Shown piece by piece: positions 1-7,768 of a stretch of 64,000 nt of DNA. The notes under the pieces were generated by a model. That model did not search any database and was not told where the DNA came from. It saw only the letters and a program-made list of their open reading frames with translations. Position 1 is the stretch's first letter. Each line of letters opens with the position of its first letter. Both the position numbers and the translations under genes were made by a program. The stretch lies in the NCBI GenBank assembly GCA_937927915.1, contig CALGKB010000001.1:186001-250000 (forward strand), given 5' to 3'. The DNA is from an uncultured Pseudanabaenaceae cyanobacterium (GTDB taxonomy: Bacteria > Cyanobacteriota > Cyanobacteriia > Pseudanabaenales > Pseudanabaenaceae).

Positions 1-93
1 GCGGTGGATGTAGTCCAGATACTCTTGGGCGATTTCTACTGCCGATCGCTCTTTTTTGTGCAGCCAGGATTGAATTTGCCGAATGGTGTACAT
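1..93 (-). CDS. gatA: Glutamyl-tRNA(Gln) amidotransferase subunit A, N-terminal fragment
   Basis: The first 31 codons of a minus-strand gene that runs off the left edge. The protein starts MYTIRQIQSWLHKKERSAVE, and the block KERSAVEIAQEYLD matches the conserved N-terminus of GatA (typical members read xxIRELHxxLxxKERSAVEI). GatA is the amidase subunit of GatCAB, which converts Glu-tRNA(Gln) to Gln-tRNA(Gln) in the cytoplasm of bacteria that lack GlnRS. The catalytic Ser-Ser-Lys region lies outside the window, so only the family assignment can be made. It is divergent from the asparagine-synthetase-like gene, with about 78 bases between the two starts. Confidence 0.8.
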   Translation of the reverse strand, partial: MYTIRQIQSWLHKKERSAVEIAQEYLDYIHR

Positions 94-133
94 AGCCTTT
101 TTGTCGCCGAGTTTTAATCTTAGCACGGTTCCC

Positions 134-139
134 TATAAT
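134..139 (+). promoter_or_regulatory. Putative -10 box upstream of the Asn-synthetase-like gene
   Basis: A perfect TATAAT hexamer lies between divergent gatA and the downstream gene. No good -35 is visible at 17 bases. It overlaps a possible TTG codon at 139, so translation is unlikely to begin there. This supports the ATG at 172 as the start. Confidence 0.4.
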
Positions 140-171
140 TGATACCGGCGCTGACTGGGAGTAAGGAATTT

Positions 172-1788
172 ATGGTGGCTGCCGCTCTGGGCAAAAGTTG
201 GTTAGTGGGTTGGGGTGAGGTGAAACCAGAAAGTTCTGTGTGGCACGAGGGGGGGAAATTGGCAATTTGGGGGTCAGGGGGGGAGATTGCTTGGACACCC
301 AGTCGACGTTTTGTTGTGGTGGGGGAGACCACAGGGGAAGTGGCAATAAGCACCATTGCCAAACAGTGGGAAGAGGGGGGGATAGACAGTTTAATTGCTA
401 TTAGGTCATTTTTTGCCCTCGTGATTTGGGACTGCCAAGAAGAGTTACTTTATTTGTGTCGGGATGGTGTGGGCGGCAAAACTTTGTATTACACCATCAG
501 CGGCAAGAATGTGTGGATTGCCCCCCGTCTAAAAACTCTATTGCCTTATCACAAACGCCGGATTAACTTGGTAGCGTTGCGGGATTATTTATGCTGTGCC
601 TTTGTGCCTGGAACACAAACAATGTGGCAGGATGTCCAAGAATTAGCTCCAGGTACAGTTTTGTGTTTTCCCTCCCAGACCCTACATATATTTTGGCAAC
701 CGCAGTCCCAAATTAGGAATAAAGAAGGTGAAGACTTAAATTTTTGGGCAACAGAATTACGGCAATTACTAAACCAAATAGTGCAGGAAAAACTGCCCAG
801 GCAAGGTGCAGTAGGAGTATTTTTATCGGGGGGGATAGATTCCAGTGCTGTCACCGCCCTTGCTGCCCAATTACACCCAGAAAAGGTTATCTGCTACTCC
901 ATTCATTTCGGCAAAGATTTACCCCATGAACTACATTTTTCCAGCTTAGTTGCCCGCCATTACCATCTACCCCACGTTCTGCTGGAAATTAGTTTTCAGG
1001 ATATGTGGCAGCAGCTACCTGCAACCATGGCATTACTAGACAACCCCATCGGTGACCCCCTCACAGTCCCCAATTTATTATTGGCAAAATTGGCAAAACA
1101 ATCTGTCGATGTCATTTTGAACGGTGAAGGGGGAGACCCCTGTTTTGGCGGTCCCAAAAATCAACCCATGCTCCTCAGTCAAATTTACGGCAGTAGTTTA
1201 ATTGATTGCTATGCCCGATCGTTTCACAAATGCTTTGATGACCTACCCCAGCTCCTGCGCCCAGAGATTTGGGAATTAGTAAAAGAGGCACCCTTCTTTT
1301 TTGCCCCCGACCTCAACACTGACCTAGAACTGTTGCAGCGCCTATTTTTAATCAACATCAAATATAAGGGGGCTAATCATATCCTCACCAAAGTTAACAA
1401 TTTACTGACTGCCGTTGGTCTGCAGGGACGATCGCCCCTCTTTGATCCCAGAATAGTTGAGTTTAGTCTGCGGCTACCCCTAGGGTACAAAGTTACGGGG
1501 GCAGCAGAAAAAATTGTCCTCAAACAAGCGATGGCAAATCTATTGCCTCAAGCAATTATTGACCGTCCCAAAAGTGGCATGATGGTGCCGGTACAATTGG
1601 GATTTCAAAAATACTGGCAAAGACAGGCATGCGACCTCTTACTAGGAAAAGATGCCCCCCTGACAGAGTATTTGCAACCAGATATAATCCGATCGTGGTT
1701 AGCCTACAAAGGTGATCCCTGGCGACGCTATGGCGTAAAGTTATGGCTCCTCGTTAGTTTAGCAATCTGGCTGCAACAAAATCGCTAA
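172..1788 (+). CDS. Asparagine synthetase-like protein lacking the N-terminal Cys nucleophile
   Basis: A 538-residue protein with a degenerate class-II glutamine amidotransferase domain (about residues 1-190) and an ATP-pyrophosphatase synthetase domain (about 200-530). The PP-loop VFLSGGIDSSAV is intact, as is a GEGGD motif further on, so AMP activation of a carboxylate is plausible. True AsnB enzymes begin Met-Cys, and that cysteine hydrolyses glutamine. Here the N-terminus is MVAAALGKSW with no cysteine, so glutaminase activity should be absent. I chose ATG 172 because TAAGGAA precedes it; an in-frame TTG at 139 overlaps a -10-like hexamer. The relation could be to ammonia-dependent Asn synthetases or to the amide-bond-forming cyclases of the same fold. 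No RiPP precursor is visible nearby. Confidence 0.75.
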   Translation: MVAAALGKSWLVGWGEVKPESSVWHEGGKLAIWGSGGEIAWTPSRRFVVVGETTGEVAISTIAKQWEEGGIDSLIAIRSFFALVIWDCQEELLYLCRDGVGGKTLYYTISGKNVWIAPRLKTLLPYHKRRINLVALRDYLCCAFVPGTQTMWQDVQELAPGTVLCFPSQTLHIFWQPQSQIRNKEGEDLNFWATELRQLLNQIVQEKLPRQGAVGVFLSGGIDSSAVTALAAQLHPEKVICYSIHFGKDLPHELHFSSLVARHYHLPHVLLEISFQDMWQQLPATMALLDNPIGDPLTVPNLLLAKLAKQSVDVILNGEGGDPCFGGPKNQPMLLSQIYGSSLIDCYARSFHKCFDDLPQLLRPEIWELVKEAPFFFAPDLNTDLELLQRLFLINIKYKGANHILTKVNNLLTAVGLQGRSPLFDPRIVEFSLRLPLGYKVTGAAEKIVLKQAMANLLPQAIIDRPKSGMMVPVQLGFQKYWQRQACDLLLGKDAPLTEYLQPDIIRSWLAYKGDPWRRYGVKLWLLVSLAIWLQQNR

Positions 1789-1890
1789 ACCCCTACCCAA
1801 AGCTCCCAACCCATGCTAATATAGCGTTCTTTGCGCTTGAAAGGGGCTAACCCTGTGCCCTGCCAGCGTTAATTTCGTTAGGAGCAACTT

Positions 1891-2235
1891 ATGGGTTACG
1901 CAATCATTGAAACAGGTGGCAAACAGTATCAGGTGGAGCCAGGACGCTTTATCGATGTGGAACTATTACATCGGGAAGTGGGAGACAAATTCTCCATCAC
2001 CAATGTCCTGCTAGTCAACCTCGATGGTACGATCGTGGTCGGGCAACCCCATGTCCCCAACGCCTATGTAGATGTGACAGTCCTCAAGCACTACAAGGCG
2101 AAAAAAGTAATCGTGTACAAGATGAGGCCGAAGAAGAAAACGCGGAAAAAGCGGGGACATCGGCAACAACTGACTAGAATCATGGTGGAAACCATCCGAT
2201 TAGACCCCGCACCCCAAGCCACTACAGTAGAATAA
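1891..2235 (+). CDS. rplU: 50S ribosomal protein L21
   Basis: A 114-residue ribosomal protein L21 that binds 23S rRNA in the large subunit. The N-terminus MGYAIIETGGKQYQVEPG is the L21 signature, and the basic block KMRPKKKTRKKRGHRQ is the expected rRNA-binding C-terminal part. GTTAGGAGCAACTT just before the ATG is a clear ribosome binding site. rpmA follows 25 bases later, the usual bacterial rplU-rpmA operon. A TAATAT element near 1815-1822 could be the promoter -10. Length is normal for the family, with a short acidic/threonine tail. Confidence 0.97.
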   Translation: MGYAIIETGGKQYQVEPGRFIDVELLHREVGDKFSITNVLLVNLDGTIVVGQPHVPNAYVDVTVLKHYKAKKVIVYKMRPKKKTRKKRGHRQQLTRIMVETIRLDPAPQATTVE

Positions 2236-2260
2236 CTAAGAGCAAGCAGGAGAATGAAAT

Positions 2261-2527
2261 ATGGCTCACAAGAAAGGTTCTGGTAGTACCCGCAACGGTC
2301 GCGATTCCAATGCCCAACGCCTAGGGGTAAAACGCTTTGGCGGACAAGTGGTCAAAGCAGGTAATATTCTCGTGCGGCAACGGGGCACCAAGTTCCACCC
2401 TGGCAAGAATGTCGGCATTGGTGGCGATGACACCCTCTTTGCCCTTATCGACGGGGTAGTGAAGTTTGAACGCTACGGCAAAACTCGCCAACGGGTCAGC
2501 GTCTACAGTCTAGCGGCTAACGAGTAA
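2261..2527 (+). CDS. rpmA: 50S ribosomal protein L27
   Basis: An 88-residue L27, which sits near the peptidyl-transferase centre. The N-terminus [20 protein letters not shown] is the family hallmark and starts directly with the mature-type sequence, so there is no cleaved N-terminal extension as in Firmicutes. AGCAGGAGAATGAAAT gives the ribosome binding site. It is the second gene of the rplU-rpmA operon. Its last 18 bases overlap the 3' end of the minus-strand DUF92 gene, so the two transcripts converge. Confidence 0.97.
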   Translation: MAHKKGSGSTRNGRDSNAQRLGVKRFGGQVVKAGNILVRQRGTKFHPGKNVGIGGDDTLFALIDGVVKFERYGKTRQRVSVYSLAANE

Positions 2528-3244
2528 TTGTAACCCCACAGCGATCGTTGCCCCCAGGCAAGTGTTGATGGCATTGACAACTTCATTGGTTAGCCAGTGC
2601 CAACGGGATTGTAGGGTAGCCCCAATCACACTCTCTAGGTTAGTGGCAATAAAAGCAGCGCCTACACAGAGGAGTAAGTCCTGGGGTACCCCAATCAAAC
2701 CCACCAGCCAACCTAGGCAGGCAAGCACGATCGCGCCCACTATGCCTGCTGTTGTTCCTTCCAAGCTCACTGCCCCCTCTGTCCCCGGCGGCACCAACTG
2801 CAAATTGGTAATGAGATAAGTAGTCTGACCATAGGCTTTACCTACTTCACTTGCCATGGTGTCTGCCAATTTGGTACTCATACTAGCGACATAGCCCAGC
2901 TGCCAAAGGGGATGGGGAAAAAAGGCATAGCCCACCGCACAGACTGCGGCGACGAAGGCAGACCCCCAGAGATTGGCAGGACCCCGCGTCCCCGATCGTT
3001 TTTCCGCAATCCCCCTCGCTTCCTTGATGTCTCTTCCCACATAGGTCACCCCTGTTCCCAGCAGGAAATAAGCCATCATTACCGCGTAGCCCTGCCAACC
3101 TAGACAGCCCCACAGCAATACCCCTAGCCCAAAAGCATGGAACAAACCCTCCGTTGTCAAGGCTTTGCGGGGTAAGAAGAGAGCAATAACCAGAAGGAGA
3201 CCATTGATCAGCACACCTAGGAGCCAGGGGTTAGAGAGAAGCAT
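2510..3244 (-). CDS. DUF92/VTE6-type membrane protein, probable phytyl-phosphate kinase
   Basis: A 244-residue polytopic membrane protein of the DUF92 family (TIGR00297). The signature stretch [19 protein letters not shown] followed by GPANLWGSA and the [19 protein letters not shown] segment are typical. The plant member VTE6 and its cyanobacterial relatives are reported to phosphorylate phytyl phosphate to phytyl diphosphate, which returns phytol from chlorophyll turnover to tocopherol and phylloquinone synthesis. I infer that role here by family only. The start lies 3 bases after the stop of the mscS-like gene, so the two are almost certainly cotranscribed. It converges on rpmA with an 18-base overlap. 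Confidence 0.8.
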   Translation of the reverse strand: MLLSNPWLLGVLINGLLLVIALFLPRKALTTEGLFHAFGLGVLLWGCLGWQGYAVMMAYFLLGTGVTYVGRDIKEARGIAEKRSGTRGPANLWGSAFVAAVCAVGYAFFPHPLWQLGYVASMSTKLADTMASEVGKAYGQTTYLITNLQLVPPGTEGAVSLEGTTAGIVGAIVLACLGWLVGLIGVPQDLLLCVGAAFIATNLESVIGATLQSRWHWLTNEVVNAINTCLGATIAVGLQLLVSR

Positions 3245-3247
3245 AAT

Positions 3248-4054
3248 TTAACTTTGTTCGATACGGAGATAGTGTTGGGGCACAGGGAACTGCGCCTCTG
3301 TAAAGCACTCCCGAATCACACGGTTAGTGTCGAAATAGACCTGCCAATAATGATCATTATGACAGTAGGGGCGCACTGCCAGCACTGGTCCCGCCAGATT
3401 AAATTCCAAAATTTCCAACTCAGGAGCAGGGTTAGAAACCACATGGGGGATATTCACCAAACGTTCTCGCAGGATGCGGATTGCCTCTTGGGGATTGACG
3501 CTGTGATGTAATTGGGCAACTAAATCCACCCGTCGATAGGGATTGGCGGAAAAATTCTGAATATTGTCGGCAAAAATCTTACTGTTACCAACGTAGGTAC
3601 GCACATTATCAGGGGTGGTAATTGTAGTTATAAACAAGCCAATCTCATTCACAGTGCCTGATACTCCCCCTGCGGCAATAAAATCCCCCACCCGAAAGGG
3701 CTGAAAAATAATCAGAAATACTCCGGCGGCAAAATTAGACAGTAAACCACTCCAAGCTGCCCCGATCGCTACCCCCGCTGCCGCCAACAGGGCTGCAAAG
3801 GAAGTAGTTTCAATACCGAAGTAACCCAAAATCGCTACTACTAAAACTATATTGAGGAGCACTCCCAAACTAGAGACAACATAACTGGAGAGAGTGACAT
3901 CAAATCTTTGTCCCCGTAATCCCTTGGATACTAGACTGAGGGCAAAACTAATCAAACGTCTACCTATAAACCACAGAATTATAGCTACAACAACCTTCAG
4001 CACTCCCTCCGTCACCAGATTGAGGGATGTTTTAATTACCTCATCAATTGTCAT
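3248..4054 (-). CDS. Small-conductance mechanosensitive channel, MscS family
   Basis: A 268-residue MscS-type channel. Three hydrophobic segments lie in the first 120 residues. The third (AALLAAAGVAIGAAWSGLLS) is the Ala/Gly-rich pore helix typical of MscS. It is followed by the beta-domain sequence QPFRVGDFIAAGGVSGTV and a C-terminal alpha/beta domain. Such channels in the cytoplasmic membrane release solutes on hypo-osmotic shock; length fits the minimal MscS class. It is the first gene of a two-gene minus-strand operon with the DUF92 gene. The upstream 130 bases up to the tRNA-Thr gene are AT-rich and could hold the promoter, but I see no convincing -35/-10 pair. Confidence 0.9.
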   Translation of the reverse strand: MTIDEVIKTSLNLVTEGVLKVVVAIILWFIGRRLISFALSLVSKGLRGQRFDVTLSSYVVSSLGVLLNIVLVVAILGYFGIETTSFAALLAAAGVAIGAAWSGLLSNFAAGVFLIIFQPFRVGDFIAAGGVSGTVNEIGLFITTITTPDNVRTYVGNSKIFADNIQNFSANPYRRVDLVAQLHHSVNPQEAIRILRERLVNIPHVVSNPAPELEILEFNLAGPVLAVRPYCHNDHYWQVYFDTNRVIRECFTEAQFPVPQHYLRIEQS

Positions 4055-4184
4055 CTCACTTTCCTCTTAGCATCTGTGGTCACTATCTAAACTAAAACCA
4101 TGCCCAGATAGACAAAATTTACAAAAAATTTACAACTCCCTTGCTAGCAGTCCTGCCTCCCGCCCCTGAGTTGGGAAAAAGTTA

Positions 4185-4257
4185 AGCTGCTAACGGGATT
4201 TGAACCCGTGACCTCGTCATTACCAATGACGTGCTCTACCGACTGAGCTATAGCAGC
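4185..4257 (-). tRNA. tRNA-Thr (GGU anticodon)
   Basis: The minus strand folds as a complete cloverleaf. The acceptor arm GCTGCTA pairs perfectly with TAGCAGC, the D-arm is TAGCTCAGTCGGTAGAGCA, the anticodon stem CGTCA/TGACG encloses loop TTGGTAA with anticodon GGT, and the T-arm carries GGTTCAAATCC. The 3' CCA is not encoded. It lies 10 bases downstream of tRNA-Tyr on the same strand, so the pair is probably one transcript, as in many cyanobacteria. Confidence 0.95.
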
Positions 4258-4267
4258 GGAGCCTCTG

Positions 4268-4353
4268 TGGTGGGCCGGGCTAGATTCGAACTAGCGTAGG
4301 CGTAAGCCAGCGGATTTACAGTCCGCCCCCATTAACCACTCGGGCACCGACCC
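4268..4353 (-). tRNA. tRNA-Tyr (GUA anticodon)
   Basis: A class II tRNA with a long variable arm on the minus strand. Acceptor GGGTCGG pairs with CCGGCCC (one G-U), the anticodon stem GCGGA/TCCGC encloses CTGTAAA with anticodon GTA, the extra arm is TGGCTTACGCCTA, and the T-loop contains GTTCGAATC. Unlike the neighbouring tRNA-Thr, CCA appears to be encoded directly after the discriminator A (bases 4268-4270 on the opposite strand). Confidence 0.95.
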
Positions 4354-4591
4354 ACAGGAATTACATTATAGCATAAGAACCGACGTGACAAGGGGATAGC
4401 CCCAAAATTTTTCTCCCCCTAACCCCCATCGAGAGCACCGAAAAGCCCCATAAACTGGAGCACAACTGATAAAAATGGCAGCAAGAGATTGAGTATCAAA
4501 CACCCTTTGGCAATAATTCTATTGCAGCACCAACTTACAATCTATAGCGTACTTAAAGTCTATGCTATCATAAATGCCGTACTATTTAGCT

Positions 4592-4996
4592 ATGTCCTTT
4601 CCTATGGCTAATCTCTCTGCTCTCCTGTACTACTACCGCTTTGACTGCGGTAATCTCTCTATAGAACGGGTGCTACAAGAATGGGCAGAATTTGACCCCG
4701 AATGGATTAGATTGGCAATCGTGGAAGCTATTTATCGTGGTCGTTATAAGGCAAGTTCTGTAACTGATATTCTCAAGTTTTGGCAGCGGCGCGGTGAACC
4801 ATACTATCGTTTTGGCAGAGAATTTGAGCGATCGATTTGTAGTAATGTCCTTCTCTCTCCCCCTGGCAAACAAACTCTGCGCTACCAATCCCTATCTCTG
4901 CCTGTCTTTAACTGGCACTATATCAATCCCACTCCCTTTGAACTGCGCTTGCGGGCACTAGCTTCTGCTGCCCATTACTGCGCCGCCAAACCATAA
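4592..4996 (+). CDS. Conserved cyanobacterial hypothetical protein
   Basis: A 134-residue protein starting MSFPMANLSALLYYYRF. An upstream in-frame ATG at 4574 is possible, but the sequence from 4592 looks like the family N-terminus. The middle reads YRGRYKASSVTDILKFWQRR followed by an aromatic FGREFERSI segment. I recognise this arrangement from uncharacterised cyanobacterial proteins but know no function. There is no signal peptide or membrane segment. The C-terminus is rich in Ala and aromatic residues. It converges on, and overlaps by 39 bases, the metal-transporter permease gene. The 238 bases before it contain no gene except the end of the tRNA cluster; TATAGCGTACTTAAAG near 4540 is an AT-rich candidate promoter. 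Confidence 0.65.
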   Translation: MSFPMANLSALLYYYRFDCGNLSIERVLQEWAEFDPEWIRLAIVEAIYRGRYKASSVTDILKFWQRRGEPYYRFGREFERSICSNVLLSPPGKQTLRYQSLSLPVFNWHYINPTPFELRLRALASAAHYCAAKP

Positions 4997-5764
4997 CAAT
5001 TGCACTAAAATCATACAGGGTCCCGAGGGCAGATTAAACAGAGCAGAAACTACTATACCCACCACAGCACTGCTCACCCCGATCGTAGCAGATAAGAGCA
5101 AAAAGGGAATAAATCTACTACACAACAGACGGGCAGTAGCAGCAGGAATGACCAAAAAGCCATTCACTAACAAAATACCCACCGCCCTGATTGAGAGAGC
5201 AATGACGATCGCTAGCAAAATAATAAAGCTGTACTGGTAAGTAAGGACGGGTAGCTTTCTCACTCTTGCCAATTCTGTACTTAAACTAATCAAAACTTGT
5301 TGGGGCAAAGTAAAATAAATAGCTGCTATGATTAGTAACAATAATACCAACAATATTAGCAAGTCAAGATTGCCAATCGCCAGAATATCCCCAAATAAAA
5401 CAGCAGTTAGATTGCCGCGAAATCCCCGCACAAAAGTAAATCCAATCAGTCCTAAAGATACAGACCCTGCCAGAGCTACTCCTAAAATGGTATCTTCTCC
5501 CAAGTGGGTGCGCTCAGCCAGGAGACGGACAGTAATACCAAAGGCGATGGCAAACAAAATCAAACTAGGAGTAGGAGGTAGCTGCACCAGAGCGCCAATC
5601 ACAACGCCTAAAATGCACGCATGACCTAGAGTATCGCCAAATAAAGATAGACCCCGTAAAATTACAAAGCAGCCCAACAATCCCCCTACAATTCCTAGAA
5701 GAATGCCTCCTCCCAGAGCACGCTGCATAAATGGTTCTTGTAACAGTTCTACTAGGTTTTGCAT
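4958..5764 (-). CDS. Metal ABC transporter permease (ZnuB/MntB-like)
   Basis: A 268-residue permease of the ABC-3 family (Zn2+, Mn2+ or Fe2+ importers). It has about eight hydrophobic segments. Family blocks include GLSLFGDTLGHACILGVVIG near the N-terminus and VGILLVNGFLVIPAATARLL toward the C-terminus. It would sit in the cytoplasmic membrane and needs an ATPase (ZnuC/MntA) and a solute-binding protein (ZnuA/MntC); neither is in this window. It follows the metallophosphatase gene with only 4 bases between them, so it is probably cotranscribed with it. The substrate metal cannot be told from the sequence. Confidence 0.85.
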   Translation of the reverse strand: MQNLVELLQEPFMQRALGGGILLGIVGGLLGCFVILRGLSLFGDTLGHACILGVVIGALVQLPPTPSLILFAIAFGITVRLLAERTHLGEDTILGVALAGSVSLGLIGFTFVRGFRGNLTAVLFGDILAIGNLDLLILLVLLLLIIAAIYFTLPQQVLISLSTELARVRKLPVLTYQYSFIILLAIVIALSIRAVGILLVNGFLVIPAATARLLCSRFIPFLLLSATIGVSSAVVGIVVSALFNLPSGPCMILVQLLWFGGAVMGSRS

Positions 5765-5768
5765 ATTA

Positions 5769-7655
5769 TCACTGGAAAGCTAGATTCTTAATTCTTTGGT
5801 CTTCTTTGGCAGATGTATCAACTAGATTGACAGTACCAATTTTTTGCAGATAAGTAGCCAGGGCGTATTGCTCACTGCCAGGGGTATCAAACCCGATCGG
5901 TTTAGCTGTTGCCAAATCCCTTCTGTTTAAGTTGGGGAATTGCGGCAGGGGATAGTCATCACCACCATTTGCCAAATAGTTGAGAGTAACAGCCCGAAAA
6001 GTGCGGTCGGGATCGCCCTGGAGCTGACCATCTTTTACTACCACGTCCTGTCCGACTACTAAAGATCGAATTCTCTGCCCTACAGGTTGACGGGGATCAA
6101 AACTAAAACTAAAGCCACTGATTTGGGGAAAGCGACCGGGGGTAGCACCACTCACTGATTGCGATACCCCATGTTCCATCGTCTGTTTTAGTTGCGCTGC
6201 TGTTAATGTAATCAGAGTCAAACTGTTGTTAAATGCTAGGGCTGTTTCAATGTCTAATTGGGAAATTGCCCCCGCTGGTTTGTTGGTCAGAGGATTAGCT
6301 AGAGGGGGAATTCTTTGTACCGGCTCATTACCGCCCTTGCCTGTTACTGCCCCGATCGGTGCTCTAATTCCCCCCCCATTCTTGAAGGAGATAACAGTAG
6401 TAGGGTCGATCGTTTTGGCGTAATCTAAATTGGCATCGGCAGTGAGATTGCCGAGGTTAGTTTCTTCTGTCCGTACTGCATGGCGTAAGCCATTCAAAAA
6501 GGTAGTGGTCTGCCCAAAAATATTTTTCTCCTTAGCGGCAATAATGCGGGCAATACTTGCTACTATTTCTGCTACTTGGGAATTGGGTTTACCGTTGACT
6601 GCCTTTACCCCCTCTAGGTCTGTAGCGTAGGCACCACTGACAGGGTCAATGGTTTTGATCAAACCCCTGGCGTCAAAAGTAATAACTAAACGACCAACAT
6701 AGCGATAGTTTGCCCCCGTGTTTACGATAACAATTGGTTCTCCTTTGCTAGAAGTTCTTTCAATGGGATAGGAAGCAAAGGGTTTATCAGGGGGGTCTTG
6801 CCGTAACCGATCGGTGGGTTTTGCCAATACTTGATGGGAGCCACCACCAATAATAACATCCACATCTTTTAGTTGGGTAGCTAAGTTAATTTCATTTTGT
6901 ATTTGTTGCAAGTGGGCAAGCAAAATAATGTATTTAATACCCTGTTTAGTGAGACTATCGACGTAGGACTGTAAAAGTTTACTATCCACTTGGTCACTAT
7001 TGTCGACATTTCCCCGCACAATTACATTCTGACCAGGGTTAGAAATTTGTGCCAAGCGTGCGGTTGTCGCCCCCACTAAACCAATTTTTTTACCGTTGAC
7101 CGTAATCACAGCTGTATGGGCAACTTTATGGGCAATTGCACTGGCTTCCTGTCCGTCAGGGGCAACTATATCAGGAGTTTGAAAGTCTAAGTTGGCACTT
7201 AAGTAGGGGAAATTAGCTCCACTATAGCCCCGTTTCCTATCAGGGGTAATTAAATCTCTAACTTGCTGTAAACCCTGGTCAAAGTCATGGTTACCAAAGG
7301 CAGAAGCTTGTAAACCGATGGCGTTAGCTATCTCTATATCCGCTTTGCCAGGGGTAAAATTATAGCGGGCAGCCAGGCTAGGGTCTGTACTGGCATTGTA
7401 GAAGGGACTGGGCAAGTAATTATCGCCGCTGGAGAGGACAATTGTATTAGGAAAAGTAGGACGCAGGGCAGCAACTACCGCCGCAAAGTTAGGGGCATCT
7501 TGGATAGCATTTAGAGAAGCTTCTAAATCGCTGGCGTGGAGAATTTGCAGGGTAAAAGTAGAGCTATGAACAGCAATTTGGTTGCCAATGTAAATCCCCC
7601 CAATTACCGCACAGGTGAGGAAACCAAGTGCCATGTAGCGCCACAGTTTTTGCAT
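5769..7655 (-). CDS. 5'-nucleotidase / 2',3'-cyclic phosphodiesterase-like metallophosphatase (UshA family), exported
   Basis: A 628-residue protein with an N-terminal signal anchor (MQKLWRYMALGFLTCAVIGG), a calcineurin-like metallophosphatase domain (about residues 35-330) and a UshA-type C-terminal domain (about 380-600). Metal-site motifs are LHASDLEA, SSGDNY, GNHDFDQG and GGGSHQV. The first differs from canonical DxH because Glu replaces the His ligand. The C-terminal domain has the substrate stretch FKNGGGIRAPIG. It likely hydrolyses nucleotides in the periplasm for phosphate scavenging. I start at ATG 7655 because GGGAGGAGG directly precedes it; an in-frame TTG at 7667 overlaps that ribosome site. 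A metal permease follows after 4 bases, which may link the enzyme to its metal supply. Confidence 0.85.
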   Translation of the reverse strand: MQKLWRYMALGFLTCAVIGGIYIGNQIAVHSSTFTLQILHASDLEASLNAIQDAPNFAAVVAALRPTFPNTIVLSSGDNYLPSPFYNASTDPSLAARYNFTPGKADIEIANAIGLQASAFGNHDFDQGLQQVRDLITPDRKRGYSGANFPYLSANLDFQTPDIVAPDGQEASAIAHKVAHTAVITVNGKKIGLVGATTARLAQISNPGQNVIVRGNVDNSDQVDSKLLQSYVDSLTKQGIKYIILLAHLQQIQNEINLATQLKDVDVIIGGGSHQVLAKPTDRLRQDPPDKPFASYPIERTSSKGEPIVIVNTGANYRYVGRLVITFDARGLIKTIDPVSGAYATDLEGVKAVNGKPNSQVAEIVASIARIIAAKEKNIFGQTTTFLNGLRHAVRTEETNLGNLTADANLDYAKTIDPTTVISFKNGGGIRAPIGAVTGKGGNEPVQRIPPLANPLTNKPAGAISQLDIETALAFNNSLTLITLTAAQLKQTMEHGVSQSVSGATPGRFPQISGFSFSFDPRQPVGQRIRSLVVGQDVVVKDGQLQGDPDRTFRAVTLNYLANGGDDYPLPQFPNLNRRDLATAKPIGFDTPGSEQYALATYLQKIGTVNLVDTSAKEDQRIKNLAFQ

Positions 7656-7768
7656 CCCTCCTCCCAACGCCTCTAGTTAGTTTAGTATAGCTAACTATCC
7701 CTGCCAAGTCTTAACAGGAAAAATCAGGGCATTTACGGGTAAAATTATAGGGGAATTGCAGTTTAGGT

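Noticed and set aside
139-171. TTG start 11 codons before the Asn-synthetase-like ATG
   Set aside because: The TTG overlaps a TATAAT hexamer and lacks a ribosome site; ATG 172 has TAAGGAA.
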